From Bacteroidetes bacterium OLB9 (GTDB taxonomy: Bacteria > Bacteroidota > Bacteroidia > Chitinophagales > Saprospiraceae), in the NCBI GenBank assembly GCA_001567255.1, contig LNBW01000022.1:48080-112079 (forward strand): a stretch of DNA of 64,000 bases. The letters run 5' to 3'. Made by a program: the position numbers and the translations under genes. Below are positions 16,925-26,858 of this stretch, piece after piece. The notes beneath the pieces were generated by a model that was not told the DNA's origin, did not search any database, and saw only the letters and a list, made by a program, of their open reading frames with translations. Each line of letters starts with the position of its first letter. Within the stretch, counting starts at the first letter, position 1.

Positions 16925-17323
16925 CTACCTAGTAGTACTTAAGACCATCTTTAAGTCCAGCTTGACACCGATAGCAAGAACATCTACTAGATCCTGCATA
17001 GTCAAATCTTTCGCTAGTCGAAGAATAACCGTTCGGTCCGTATTATTATTGCCAATTGCATTCGTTAGCGCATATTCTAAATCATCTTTTGCGATTTCCT
17101 CTGTATTGAGATAATACCGCATATCTTCCGTCACAGTTAGAGATATGGGTTGCTTAGCTACAGTCTGAGTATTATCAGCCTTCGGTAGCAATACTTTAAT
17201 AACATTAGGGTTAGCCATTGTGGAAATGATCAGGAAGAACAACATCAAGAAGAACATGATATCGTTCATTGCCGCCATGGCATCCTCATCGTGAAAAACC
17301 CTTCTTTTTCTTGAAACACTCAT
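16925..17323 (-). CDS. exbD: Biopolymer transport protein ExbD
   Basis: The 132-residue protein has a short cytoplasmic N-terminus, a single membrane helix (MNDIMFFLMLFFLIISTMAN, including the conserved Asp of the proton path) and a periplasmic domain. It is the ExbD/TolR partner of the ExbB/TolQ proton channel, which powers TonB- or Tol-dependent envelope work. It starts 12 bases after the exbB-like gene. No tonB gene is adjacent. Confidence 0.9.
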   Translation of the reverse strand: MSVSRKRRVFHDEDAMAAMNDIMFFLMLFFLIISTMANPNVIKVLLPKADNTQTVAKQPISLTVTEDMRYYLNTEEIAKDDLEYALTNAIGNNNTDRTVILRLAKDLTMQDLVDVLAIGVKLDLKMVLSTTR

Positions 17324-17335
17324 TTAATTTATATT

Positions 17336-18016
17336 TTAAACAGGGCGATTGATTCCCTTAATGAATTCTAAAACTTCTTTTTGCAGGTAGAGGTTGAATG
17401 AGTCCACTTTAGTTAATAAGTGGTTATAACCCCAGAATGCAATCATACCGACTACCAGACCAGTACCTGAACTAATCATCTTCTGATACAAACCTGCTGA
17501 AATCGTAGAAATCGAAATATCCGCAGTTTGCGAAATACTATAAAATATAACGATTACACCTATAATTGTACCAACAAATCCGAGTCGAGGTGCAATACCA
17601 GAAATTATCGAAATATACCCCATTTTTGATTCCATACCTAGGAGCTCAATCTCAGATTGTACATTCAATGCCTCTTTTACTTGATCTAGTGGCTTACCTA
17701 AAGTATCAACGCCTGCTTTGAGTACATTACCAAGAGAGGTTCCATTTTGCTCACACATCAGCGAAGCTGAATCCATCTGCCCGTGATATACCTTATCTAA
17801 TACAGACTGAACCAGATTTGAATCTATTCTGGATTTTGCCCGGATGTATAAAAACCTTTCAATAATCAAATAAACAGCAATTACTGACAATAAAATAAGA
17901 GGATACATCACCGGACCTCCCTTCATCAAAAGACCAATACCGCTCATTGATGTTGACTCGCCTCCGGCTACTCCAACAGAATCCACCACAGCTGTGGCTT
18001 GAAGAATCAAACTCAT
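17336..18016 (-). CDS. exbB: MotA/TolQ/ExbB proton channel protein
   Basis: The 226-residue protein has three membrane helices: LLMKGGPVMYPLILLSVIAV near residue 30, and a pair around GFVGTIIGVIVIFYS and GLVVGMIAFWGYNHLL. Segments such as IAPRLGFVGTIIGV and AGLYQKMISSGTGLVVGMIAF are the ExbB signature. With ExbD it forms the proton-driven motor that energises TonB-dependent transporters or the Tol system. The first gene of a two-gene minus-strand operon. Confidence 0.9.
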   Translation of the reverse strand: MSLILQATAVVDSVGVAGGESTSMSGIGLLMKGGPVMYPLILLSVIAVYLIIERFLYIRAKSRIDSNLVQSVLDKVYHGQMDSASLMCEQNGTSLGNVLKAGVDTLGKPLDQVKEALNVQSEIELLGMESKMGYISIISGIAPRLGFVGTIIGVIVIFYSISQTADISISTISAGLYQKMISSGTGLVVGMIAFWGYNHLLTKVDSFNLYLQKEVLEFIKGINRPV

Positions 18017-18286
18017 ATTAGTTAATATTTTAATAAATTAAAGCACAAATATATAAATATATTAAAAAACCAAGCATTGCAAATATAAAAAAAATATAAT
18101 TTGATATTCTTTATGGCAAATTATCTATATGCTTTCAATAAATTCGCCTTCAAAAGTATTAAGAAAACTTATTCAATAGTTACAATAACTCGATGAATAA
18201 AAAATTTATTGTATGAATACACTGAGGCTTGATCAACTATCTGAAATTGATAATTTTATAGGCCAATGGATTGTACGTAACAGTAA

Positions 18287-18781
18287 CTATTCTACAGATA
18301 CAGTGAGTTGATCTTCATTGATCAGGTTAGCCCTTATATTTTCCTGTACAGTTGTAGCAAGTGAAAGTCCTACATAATCAACACTAACCGGAAAAGTCTT
18401 ATGCTTTCTGTCAACTAGTACAGCCACTTCCACTTTTCTAGGCAAAAAGCTAAGTAAAGGAGTAAAGGCATAAAAGATAGTCCTTCCTGTATTAGCTACA
18501 TCATCTACAATAATGATACTCTTGTCCTGCAATTTTTCTGATGGACAATCTACTGTAATAGGATATTCCAATGGATGAGCAGGATTCAATCGGATTCTGC
18601 AGAGAATTATATTTTTGTTACTGATGTGAGCCAGCTCATGATGTAGCAGCGAAGCAAAACGATAACCATTATTGTTAATACCGATCAGAAATAAGGTATC
18701 TTCAGACAGATTATTCTCCAAGATCTCATAAGCAATACGCTTAATCTTATGGTAAATCTGATAATGGTTCAGCACTTCCAT
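18287..18781 (-). CDS. PyrR-like phosphoribosyltransferase family protein
   Basis: The 164-residue protein has the PRPP-binding signature IIIVDDVANTGRT and the segment AVLVDRKHKTFPVSVDYVGLSLATTVQEN typical of PyrR-like type I phosphoribosyltransferases. In other phyla PyrR is a UMP/UTP-sensing RNA-binding attenuation protein with weak uracil phosphoribosyltransferase activity. Neither role can be confirmed here because no pyrimidine genes are nearby. It is divergent from the Fe-S gene at 18868. Confidence 0.75.
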   Translation of the reverse strand: MEVLNHYQIYHKIKRIAYEILENNLSEDTLFLIGINNNGYRFASLLHHELAHISNKNIILCRIRLNPAHPLEYPITVDCPSEKLQDKSIIIVDDVANTGRTIFYAFTPLLSFLPRKVEVAVLVDRKHKTFPVSVDYVGLSLATTVQENIRANLINEDQLTVSVE

Positions 18782-18825
18782 TTAGAATGGTTTTAAATTA
18801 GATTACAAAGATAATAAAAATTGAA

Positions 18826-18833
18826 TATATTTG
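18826..18833 (+). promoter_or_regulatory. -7 promoter box before the Fe-S oxidoreductase pair
   Basis: TATATTTG matches TAnnTTTG exactly. A transcript starting near 18840 excludes the in-frame TTG at 18838 as a start and supports the ATG at 18868. No good -33 TTTG was found. Confidence 0.5.
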
Positions 18834-18867
18834 TAATTTGTGCCGTAATTCAAAAAAAAGGAAACCT

Positions 18868-20229
18868 ATGCAACAGATCATATTCATACTACTGCTGGGT
18901 ATTACCAGTTATATTGCGTACAAACTATACAGTAGGATCTTCCATAATATTATGATGGGTAAGCCGTATCAATACCAGAATACGGACAAGAATGAACGAT
19001 GGCGAAATGTACTTCTCGTGGCTTTCGGCCAGAAGAAAATGTTCAAAAAATGGATACCGGCTGTCTTTCACCTTTTCATTTATGTTGCTTTTTTATTTAC
19101 TCAGATTGAACTGATAGAAATTATAATAGATGGTTTATTTGGTGTACACCGATTTTTTGCTCCCATTCTTGGAGGGTTCTATACCCTGCTGATTTCTACT
19201 ATAGAGATATTGTCTTTATTGGCATTTATTGCAACCATCACTTTCCTATACAGAAGAAATTTGCTTAAAGTACCTCGATTAGTGAAATCTGAACTCAATG
19301 GATGGCCTAAACTGGATGCCAACCTCATTTTGATAGGAGAATTCTTATTAATAACCGGTATTTTTACAATGAATGGTGCGGACACCGTGCTGCAAGGGAT
19401 TCAGCCTGATCACTATCCGAATACAGGAAGCCTAGCTATAAGCTCATGGTTAGGGCCCGCTTTATTTGGAGGTCTTGAGCCTGAGGCTTTGATGCTTCTA
19501 GAGCGTTTTGGCTGGTGGTTACACCTCTTGGTGGTCTTGGGGTTCATCCTTTACCTTCCTATATCTAAGCACCTACATATCTTTTTAGCTTTTCCTAATG
19601 TATATTTCAGCAAGTTAACGCCGAGAGGCCAGATGGAAAATATGCCGGAAATCATGAATGAAGTAAAGTCTATGCTTGGTTTTAGCACAGGTGATGAAGA
19701 ACAAGTTATGGGAGAAGAAATGCCTGAATTCGGCTCAAAAGACGTGTTTGATCTCAGCTGGAAGAATATTCTTAATGCTTATTCTTGTACTGAGTGTGGG
19801 CGCTGTACTGAGGTCTGTCCTGCCAATATGACCGGCAAAAAACTTTCTCCGCGCAAGGTGATGATGGATATTAGAGATAGAGCAGAAGAAATCAGCCGCA
19901 ACCTTAGATCAGGTGACATGAAATATGCAAAAACGCAAGATAACACAGACATCAAAACCCTGACAAAGGACAATTATGATGATGGCAAATCGCTGTTTGA
20001 TTATATCACTAGAGAAGAAATCCATGCCTGTACGACCTGTAATGCTTGTGTGGAGGCTTGCCCGGTACTCATAGATCCATTAGAACCAATAATGAAGATG
20101 AGAAGGTACGAAATACTCAGCGAATCAGCAGGTCCTGCTGACTGGGTGCCTATGTTTAATTCCATCGAAAACAATGGTGCTGTTTGGCAAATGTCTGTCG
20201 AAAGGGAAGCCTGGAGAAATGAGGCATAA
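18868..20229 (+). CDS. Membrane-bound 4Fe-4S oxidoreductase, HdrD/GlpC-related
   Basis: The 453-residue protein has about five membrane helices in its first 240 residues and a cytoplasmic part with two 4Fe-4S motifs, CTECGRCTEVCP near residue 307 and CTTCNACVEACP near residue 388. This resembles the heterodisulfide-reductase-related electron carriers that pass electrons between the quinone pool and a soluble partner. That partner is most likely the CCG-domain protein encoded next (20280). An upstream TTG start is excluded by the -7 box at 18826-18833. The substrate is unknown. Confidence 0.85.
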   Translation: MQQIIFILLLGITSYIAYKLYSRIFHNIMMGKPYQYQNTDKNERWRNVLLVAFGQKKMFKKWIPAVFHLFIYVAFLFTQIELIEIIIDGLFGVHRFFAPILGGFYTLLISTIEILSLLAFIATITFLYRRNLLKVPRLVKSELNGWPKLDANLILIGEFLLITGIFTMNGADTVLQGIQPDHYPNTGSLAISSWLGPALFGGLEPEALMLLERFGWWLHLLVVLGFILYLPISKHLHIFLAFPNVYFSKLTPRGQMENMPEIMNEVKSMLGFSTGDEEQVMGEEMPEFGSKDVFDLSWKNILNAYSCTECGRCTEVCPANMTGKKLSPRKVMMDIRDRAEEISRNLRSGDMKYAKTQDNTDIKTLTKDNYDDGKSLFDYITREEIHACTTCNACVEACPVLIDPLEPIMKMRRYEILSESAGPADWVPMFNSIENNGAVWQMSVEREAWRNEA

Positions 20230-20279
20230 TTCTTATTCTATTAAAACATCATTTTTTAAAAATAATTTCAATCAACAAT

Positions 20280-21059
20280 ATGAAAGTTAAAACAATGGCT
20301 GAAGCCCAAGCAGAAGGTCTAGATGTAGAAGTCTTATTCTGGGTAGGATGCGCAGGTAGTTTTGATGCTCGAGCACAGAAGGTCTCAAGGACTTTTGCTA
20401 CCTTACTAGATAAAGCAGGAATCACCTTTGCAATACTTGGAAACGAAGAGATGTGCACCGGCGATCCAGCAAGAAGAGCAGGAAATGAATTCTTATTCCA
20501 GTTGATGGCCCTTCAAAATATTGATACCATGAATAAATATGGTGTCAAAAAAATAGTAACCACATGTCCTCATTGCTTTAATACCATAAAAAATGAATAT
20601 CCTGAATTGGGCGGCTCCTATGAAGTTATGCATCATACTCAGTTTCTCAACAAACTGATAGAGGAAGGTCGGCTCAAAGTTGAAGGTGAAACTTTTAAAA
20701 ATACGAATGTCACTTATCATGATTCCTGTTATCTGGGTAGAATCAATGGTGAGTATGAGGCACCTCGTAAACTCATTCAGGAACTCAAGGCCGATATTGT
20801 CGAAATGAAGCGTGTCAAAAAGAATGGCCTTTGTTGTGGTGCCGGTGGTGCACAGATGTGGAAAGAGGAAGAAGCCGGTGAAAAGCGCGTCAACGTAGAG
20901 CGTATCGAAGAAGCTCTGGAGACAAACGCATCTATTGTAGCGGCTAATTGTCCATATTGTATCACGATGCTATCAGATGGTTTGAAAGCCAAAGATAAGC
21001 AGGATGTAGTCAAAGTCATGGATGTTTCCGAGTTGATCTTGCAAAGCATCAAGGAATAA
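20280..21059 (+). CDS. CCG-domain (HdrB/GlpC-like) Fe-S protein
   Basis: The 259-residue protein carries cysteine-rich motifs of the CCG family: VTTCPHCFNTIKNEYPELGG, the CCGAGG motif in KNGLCCGAGGAQMW, and NCPYCITML. In heterodisulfide reductases such domains bind an unusual 4Fe-4S cluster at the active site. It lies 50 bases after the membrane-bound Fe-S gene and very probably forms a complex with it. A weak 9-bp hairpin (21078-21086 / 21098-21106) follows it. Confidence 0.85.
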   Translation: MKVKTMAEAQAEGLDVEVLFWVGCAGSFDARAQKVSRTFATLLDKAGITFAILGNEEMCTGDPARRAGNEFLFQLMALQNIDTMNKYGVKKIVTTCPHCFNTIKNEYPELGGSYEVMHHTQFLNKLIEEGRLKVEGETFKNTNVTYHDSCYLGRINGEYEAPRKLIQELKADIVEMKRVKKNGLCCGAGGAQMWKEEEAGEKRVNVERIEEALETNASIVAANCPYCITMLSDGLKAKDKQDVVKVMDVSELILQSIKE

Positions 21060-21169
21060 AAAATCCAATTGTAAAGAGCAAAAAGTACTATTGCTTCACT
21101 TTTTGCACTTGCAATATATCTCTATATTAGTGAAAATGATCATGCTAACGCCTATTTAAGTGCTTCATC

Positions 21170-22792
21170 ATGGTGTCACAATACGATTATATAATCATAG
21201 GTGGTGGTTCTGCAGGTTGTGTGCTTGCAAATCGGCTATCTGAAAATCCTGACAATCAAGTGTGCTTGTTAGAGGCGGGACCTTCTGATGAAACACATTT
21301 TATCAACAATTGCAATCCGCTCAATATGCTTGTACTTCTGAACAGCTCAAAGTACAACTGGAAATATTATGCAAAAGGCAATAGTAAAACAGGAAATCGA
21401 CGTTTTTTTTGGCCACGAGGTAAAACCCTTGGAGGTTCAAGCGCGATCAATGCGATGATTTATACCAGAGGTCATCCATCAGATTTTAATCACTGGGCTG
21501 ATCTCGGCAATATAGGATGGGATTATGATTCAGTTCTTCCCTATTTTATAAAGTCAGAATTACAACACCGAGGACATGACGAATACCATGGCGTTTCAGG
21601 AACCATGGATGTCATTGATCCAAATTTTCATTTTCCGGCCAGTGGTGCTTTTTTGGAGGCTTGTCAGCAGGCTGGTATTCCGCGCAACAGAGATTTGAAT
21701 GGTGCACAATATGAAGGCGTGGACTTCTTTCAAATCAACCAAACACCTGAAGGTAGGCGTTGCCATGCTGGCCTTTCCTTTCTAGGGCAAAGTGTTAGAA
21801 ATCGGTCTAATCTGACGATAATTACCTCTGCTCATGTTAATAATATTATATTAAAGGAAAAAACAGCGACAGGTGTTGACTATTTTGATTTACAAAATCA
21901 TAAGGAGATACACACCATTCATGCTAGGAAGGAAGTCATCCTCAGTGCCGGTATTATCGGATCTCCACAAATTCTAAAACTTTCTGGAATTGGCCCTTCA
22001 CATGAATTAAATCAACATGGTATAAAAACCATCGTAGATTTACCCGGTGTGGGTGAAAATCTTCAAGACCATCCTGACGTTATCATCCGAAATCGAGACA
22101 AATCAGGAACATCATTAACAGTGTTTCCGTGGCCTTATATGGTGAGGTTCATGTCTAAATTTTATAAGAAAGATGCAGATTTCATCTTTACACCTACTGA
22201 TGCAGGAGGATTTATCAAGTCGGATCCATCTATAGAAGTACCAGATTTACAGCTACAATTTGCTGCACTCAGGATGCAACCACATGGTGATGGATTGTTG
22301 ACACCTACCCTAGCCGGCTTTGTACTCCATATTTGTCATATGCGACCAAACAGTCGTGGTCGAGTGTTGTTAAAATCAGCAGATCCATTTGATTATCCAC
22401 GTATCGAAGCCAATTATTTTGAAGACGAGATGGAGCTTGAAGCTCTGGTGAAAGGAGTGAAAATTGCACGCAATATCATTGCACAGCCTGCAATGGTGCC
22501 TTTTTTTAAACGAGAAGAAGTACCAGGACCTCGATGCAAAACTGATGAAGACATTCGCCATTTTATCCTCCAAAAAGTAGAAACTGTATATCACACAGCA
22601 GGGTCGTGTAAGATGGGAATAGACAACATGGCTGTGGTAGATCCACAACTGTGTGTACGAGGTATCAAAAGGCTTAGGGTGATTGACTCTTCTATAATGC
22701 CCACGATTACCGGCAGTAATATCCATGGGCCTACCGTCATGATCGCAGAAAAAGGTGCTGACTTAATCCTCAATGCCCATCTTGATGATTAG
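21170..22792 (+). CDS. GMC family FAD-dependent oxidoreductase (choline dehydrogenase-like)
   Basis: The 540-residue protein has the FAD-binding loop IIGGGSAGCVLANRLSE at residues 8-24, the GMC signature 1 region (WPRGKTLGGSSAINAMIYTRG), signature 2 (SAGIIGSPQILKLSGIGP) and the C-terminal catalytic segments YHTAGSCKMG and GSNIHGPTVMIAEKGADLI with the active His. GMC enzymes oxidise alcohols such as choline or sugars; the substrate here is not readable. There is no signal peptide. It follows the Fe-S pair by 110 bases, but a functional link is unproven. Confidence 0.9.
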   Translation: MVSQYDYIIIGGGSAGCVLANRLSENPDNQVCLLEAGPSDETHFINNCNPLNMLVLLNSSKYNWKYYAKGNSKTGNRRFFWPRGKTLGGSSAINAMIYTRGHPSDFNHWADLGNIGWDYDSVLPYFIKSELQHRGHDEYHGVSGTMDVIDPNFHFPASGAFLEACQQAGIPRNRDLNGAQYEGVDFFQINQTPEGRRCHAGLSFLGQSVRNRSNLTIITSAHVNNIILKEKTATGVDYFDLQNHKEIHTIHARKEVILSAGIIGSPQILKLSGIGPSHELNQHGIKTIVDLPGVGENLQDHPDVIIRNRDKSGTSLTVFPWPYMVRFMSKFYKKDADFIFTPTDAGGFIKSDPSIEVPDLQLQFAALRMQPHGDGLLTPTLAGFVLHICHMRPNSRGRVLLKSADPFDYPRIEANYFEDEMELEALVKGVKIARNIIAQPAMVPFFKREEVPGPRCKTDEDIRHFILQKVETVYHTAGSCKMGIDNMAVVDPQLCVRGIKRLRVIDSSIMPTITGSNIHGPTVMIAEKGADLILNAHLDD

Positions 22793-23003
22793 TTGTCTAT
22801 TTTTCCGAATATAGTCAATAATTGAATATCAATCAAATAGTTGTGGAGATGGATAGCTCGCTGTAGAATGCTCAAATGAGGATAATTTCTATTATCTCTG
22901 ATAATAAAAAAGCATTTGATCATATTAATTTCAACAATAAGTATAATATTGTATAAAATACACTATCTTAGCAATCTTTTTTGAATAAAGTATTAAAATA
23001 AAG

Positions 23004-24449
23004 ATGGCACCCCTAATAAAAATACACGATAAGCAAAAAACTAAAATAGTAGCAACTGTTGGTCCTGCATCATCTGACAGGATGGTTTTACTACAGTTAT
23101 TAAAGGCAGGAGTTGATGTATTTAGACTTAATTTTTCGCATGGATCGCATGAAGAGCACAAAAAAGTCATAGACACCATTCTACAGCTCAATGAAGAATA
23201 CAATGTCCATGCAGGGATTATGGCCGATCTTCAAGGACCAAAGTTAAGAGTTGGTAAAATAGAAAATGATGGCATTGATATTGAACCAGATGACATTCTT
23301 ACCTTTGTCAATGAAGAATGTGTAGGCAATAAGGATAAAATCTATATGAGCTACAAAGACTTCCCTAAAGATGTGGAGCCAGGCGAAAAGGTTCTGGTCG
23401 ATGATGGTAAAATCGTTCTACAAGTCATTTCGACCAATAAAAAAGACCAAGTCAAACTCAAAGTACTATTTGGTAACAGACTGTCTTCCAATAAAGGTGT
23501 CAACTTGCCGGACACAGCTATCAGTCAACCTTCATTAACTGCTAAAGATCTCGCTGATCTAGATTTCATCCTCACACAAGAAGTGCATTGGATAGCTCTT
23601 TCTTTTGTAAGACAAGCAAGAGATGTCAAAGACCTTCAAAAAAGGATCAATGCTAAAGGGCATTTTGCCAAAGTAATTGCTAAAATTGAAAAGCCGGAGG
23701 CCATAAGAAACCTTAAGGAGATCATCAAATTCTCTGATGCTATTATGATTGCTCGTGGAGACTTGGGTGTTGAAGTACCCATGGAGAAGCTACCTGCACT
23801 TCAAAAGAAAATCATAGAAAGATGCATTCAAAAATCTAAACCAGTCATCGTAGCCACCCAGATGATGGAAAGTATGATTAAAAATCCTTCTCCTACAAGA
23901 GCTGAGATAACCGATGTAGCTAATGCTGTGCTAGATGGAACGGATGCAGTGATGCTCAGTGGTGAAACCTCTGTCGGTGATCATCCTGTCCGCGTCGTAG
24001 AAGCAATGCGAAAAATCATTGCAGAAGCAGAAGCATATTACATTAAACAGAAGCGCGGTGTAAATCCAGAACCCTTTTCAGAAACATTCCTTTCTGATGT
24101 CATTTGTCTCACTGCACCAAAAATTGCTGAAGAGGTTGGGGCCAAGGCTATTCTTGGACTCACCGTAAATGGATATACCGCATTTAGAATTTCATCTTAT
24201 CGCCCTAAACCTGATATCCACATTTTTTCTGATAAGCCCCATATGCTGAGTACGTTGAGTCTTGTATGGGGCGTCAGATGCTACCTTTACACTAAGTTTA
24301 CTACCACAGACGATACTTTTGAAGATATCAATAGCATTCTTAAAGACGAAGGTGTCGTAAAATCTGGCGATCTAGTGGTCAATACCGGAAGTATGCCGCT
24401 GCACAAGCGCATCAGAACAAATATGCTAAAAATCACTGAAATAGAGTAA
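23004..24449 (+). CDS. pyk: Pyruvate kinase
   Basis: Pyruvate kinase makes pyruvate and ATP from phosphoenolpyruvate and ADP. The 481-residue protein shows TKIVATVGPAS, FRLNFSHGSHEEH, the active-site segment AKIEKPEAI with the catalytic Lys, MIARGDLGVEVP, and ATQMMESMIKNPSPTRAEITDVANAVLDG. The length and C-terminal allosteric domain are normal. It stands alone between the GMC oxidoreductase and the TPR operon. Confidence 0.97.
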   Translation: MAPLIKIHDKQKTKIVATVGPASSDRMVLLQLLKAGVDVFRLNFSHGSHEEHKKVIDTILQLNEEYNVHAGIMADLQGPKLRVGKIENDGIDIEPDDILTFVNEECVGNKDKIYMSYKDFPKDVEPGEKVLVDDGKIVLQVISTNKKDQVKLKVLFGNRLSSNKGVNLPDTAISQPSLTAKDLADLDFILTQEVHWIALSFVRQARDVKDLQKRINAKGHFAKVIAKIEKPEAIRNLKEIIKFSDAIMIARGDLGVEVPMEKLPALQKKIIERCIQKSKPVIVATQMMESMIKNPSPTRAEITDVANAVLDGTDAVMLSGETSVGDHPVRVVEAMRKIIAEAEAYYIKQKRGVNPEPFSETFLSDVICLTAPKIAEEVGAKAILGLTVNGYTAFRISSYRPKPDIHIFSDKPHMLSTLSLVWGVRCYLYTKFTTTDDTFEDINSILKDEGVVKSGDLVVNTGSMPLHKRIRTNMLKITEIE

Positions 24450-24541
24450 ATCTCATGTTTTTTTGATTATAGGAAATCCAAGTAACAATGGAATTTTAGG
24501 AGTTACAAACCTAAATATATAAAAAAAGTCAATATAAGCCG

Positions 24542-24549
24542 TACCTTTG
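24542..24549 (+). promoter_or_regulatory. -7 promoter box of the TPR / DUF4292 / EnvC-like operon
   Basis: TACCTTTG matches TAnnTTTG exactly. It overlaps an in-frame TTG at 24547, which therefore cannot be the start codon of the TPR gene, and supports the ATG at 24601. Confidence 0.5.
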
Positions 24550-24600
24550 AACCAATTTCCTTCGTTATTAGTTAGGGATAAGAATTTATTGATAATTAAA

Positions 24601-26115
24601 ATGCTCAATATCAACTTTCAGAATCTAATTTGCTACTTGGGATTTTTACTCATTACCTCTAGTCTTTTTGGGCAGGATACAGATGGGCGCAAGACAGCAA
24701 GCGAGGTAAAAAGCGAAGATCAGTTTGTCAGGGCCTTATTGCTCTCTGAAACTGACAAAATAGACGAGGCCATCAAAGTATTGGATAGCGTGAGAAGAGA
24801 TAATCCCGAAAGTGGAGCAGTGTATTTTGAAATTGCAAAGCTCTATTTTGACAAAAAGGAGTATAATCTGACTGAATCCAATATCAAAAAAGCCATCAAC
24901 CTCGCACCTGAAAACACCTGGTACAGAGAGTTTCAAGTCAAATTTTTAATGGCTGCCAATAGAACCGACGAGGCTGTTAATACACTTTCTACTCTAACGG
25001 ATATGCAGCCTAAAGCTTCAACATATTACGATCAAGCTATACAAATTTTGACTAGCAAAAGTAAGTTTGACGAAGCATTGCAGATGGTGCAAAAAAAGGA
25101 AGAGAATCTGGGATGGAGCACCTCCATAGCCATCAAAAAATCTGAAATTTACGATCTAGCAGGAAAACCTAAAGAAGCAGTAAAAACACTAGAAACACTT
25201 GCCGCTAGGTATCCTAATGAGAAAAAATATTTAAAACTGATTGTCAGTGTGCTGCATTCCAATGACAGAATGCAAGATGCAAAAACCTATCTGAAGCAAA
25301 TTCTAGAAATCGACCCCAATGACCAGGATGCTAAAATGAGTTTAATCCTCATGTCCGATAAAAAACTCAACGAATCCGACAAATTAACTACGCTAATGCC
25401 ACTGATAGCTAATCCTAATGCTCCGATTGACATCAAAATCAATGAGATACTCCCCTATCTCAAGCAACAAGCTGAAAGTGAGGACTCAGTGCTCAATCGG
25501 CAACTTATTCAACTTGGAGACAAGCTTGTCCTGACGCATCCTAATGAAGCCAAAGCACATGCTTTGTATGGTGATGTACTCAAAAATAGTGGTAATATTA
25601 CCGCTGCTATTCGTCAGTATGAAAAGACTTTACAAATCAGTAAAAATGTGTATCCGGTCTGGGAACAGTTGATGTTTTGCCTCAATGATGCAACCAATTT
25701 TGAGCAACTAGCAATTACAGCTGCTGAAGCTATTGATTACTTCCCAAATCACCCGCTTTCTTATTGCTTTGCCGCTAAGGCAGCCATCCAAAAAGATCAA
25801 TACAAAAAATCAGAATCCATGCTCGAGGATGCTCTTTTAATCAGTGCAGGCAGTAAAGATATAGAGAGCAGAGTTGCAGTAATTAGAGCCGAAGCTGCTA
25901 TCCGTCAAAAGGATCAGAAGTCAGCAGAACAACAGATTGAGCATGCACTTGAGGTCAGCAGTAATCAAAATGCAGATGCATGGGAGTTAAAAGGTGATCT
26001 AGCAGCTAATAAAAAAGACTTTAAAAGTGCTACAGAATACTGGAAAAAAGCATTGACCTTAGGTAATAATAGAGAAAGAATCTATCACAAATTATCTGAA
26101 ATAAAGGGGCAATAA
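24601..26115 (+). CDS. Exported tetratricopeptide repeat protein
   Basis: The 504-residue protein starts with a signal peptide (ending TSSLFGQ) and is then built of about ten TPR units with the usual alternation, for example IDEAIKVLDSVRRDNPESGAVYFEIAKLY and GNITAAIRQYEKTLQI. TPR arrays act as protein-binding scaffolds; in the envelope they often serve assembly of surface components. It overlaps the DUF4292 lipoprotein gene by one base (TAATG), and an EnvC-like murein hydrolase activator gene follows. Together they suggest a cell-envelope or division operon. Confidence 0.85.
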   Translation: MLNINFQNLICYLGFLLITSSLFGQDTDGRKTASEVKSEDQFVRALLLSETDKIDEAIKVLDSVRRDNPESGAVYFEIAKLYFDKKEYNLTESNIKKAINLAPENTWYREFQVKFLMAANRTDEAVNTLSTLTDMQPKASTYYDQAIQILTSKSKFDEALQMVQKKEENLGWSTSIAIKKSEIYDLAGKPKEAVKTLETLAARYPNEKKYLKLIVSVLHSNDRMQDAKTYLKQILEIDPNDQDAKMSLILMSDKKLNESDKLTTLMPLIANPNAPIDIKINEILPYLKQQAESEDSVLNRQLIQLGDKLVLTHPNEAKAHALYGDVLKNSGNITAAIRQYEKTLQISKNVYPVWEQLMFCLNDATNFEQLAITAAEAIDYFPNHPLSYCFAAKAAIQKDQYKKSESMLEDALLISAGSKDIESRVAVIRAEAAIRQKDQKSAEQQIEHALEVSSNQNADAWELKGDLAANKKDFKSATEYWKKALTLGNNRERIYHKLSEIKGQ

Positions 26116-26858
26116 TGAGATGGATGATTTTTCTGCTTGTCATTTCACTGACTGCTTGTAAGACAAAGCAGCGAACAGTGACTGTGCATGACAAAACGGA
26201 CAAAGAACTCTTGTCATTGCTTGAAAAGAGAAATATTGATTTCAATTGGATTTCGGCTAAAATTAATGCTACCTTAGTGACGCCCGATGAAAATGTGTCA
26301 GGTGGTGTCCAGGCTAAAATCCATAGAGATAAGGCGATTTTAATGGCTATTAAAAAATTCGGAATTGAAGTAGCTAGAGTTTATGCTGATCCTCAAGAAT
26401 ATACAGTCTTGTATCGCTTTGAATCTACCTACGAAACAGGCCCAATTAATGAAATCAAAAAATTGCTAAAAATCGATGTAGATTTTGAAGATTTGCAGCA
26501 AATGATAGCCGGAAATATCATCTTGCCCGATGTAAAACATAGTATAATAACAAGGGATTCTGCTTATTTTATAATTGATTCGGTGATCGACCAACTGAAG
26601 CTTAAGTATTATATAAATGGCATTACTTTAGACATGGACAAAATGACCATCACCGATCACAACAACCGAGCAGCTGTAATTGAATATTCGGATTATAGGA
26701 ATATTGAAAATATAGGCAAATTTGCTTTTGGGAGGAAATTCACTACACCATATCAAAATGGTGAAGCCATACTAGAGTTAAAATTTACAGATGTTAAGTT
26801 TTCAGATTCATCAGAAATTAATTTCACAATACCAAAAGGTTATGAAAAAATCAATTAG
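26115..26858 (+). CDS. DUF4292 outer-membrane lipoprotein-like protein
   Basis: The 247-residue protein has a lipoprotein signal with lipobox LTAC (Cys15). The mature part, with FNWISAKINATL, IKKFGIEVARVYADP and KLLKIDVDFEDLQQMIAGNIILP, matches the DUF4292 family, which resembles LolB/outer-membrane lipoprotein carriers in fold. It is translationally coupled to the TPR gene upstream (TAATG) and overlaps the EnvC-like gene by 17 bases. It may handle lipoproteins or other envelope lipids; this is inference. Confidence 0.82.
   Translation: MRWMIFLLVISLTACKTKQRTVTVHDKTDKELLSLLEKRNIDFNWISAKINATLVTPDENVSGGVQAKIHRDKAILMAIKKFGIEVARVYADPQEYTVLYRFESTYETGPINEIKKLLKIDVDFEDLQQMIAGNIILPDVKHSIITRDSAYFIIDSVIDQLKLKYYINGITLDMDKMTITDHNNRAAVIEYSDYRNIENIGKFAFGRKFTTPYQNGEAILELKFTDVKFSDSSEINFTIPKGYEKIN

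Noticed and set aside
18838..18867. TTG start for the membrane-bound Fe-S protein
   Set aside because: A -7 box at 18826-18833 places the transcript start near 18840, so the TTG at 18838 is outside the message.
21078..21106. Hairpin after the CCG-domain gene as a terminator
   Set aside because: The 9-bp stem is A/T-rich and has no T-run after it, so the case is too weak to list separately.
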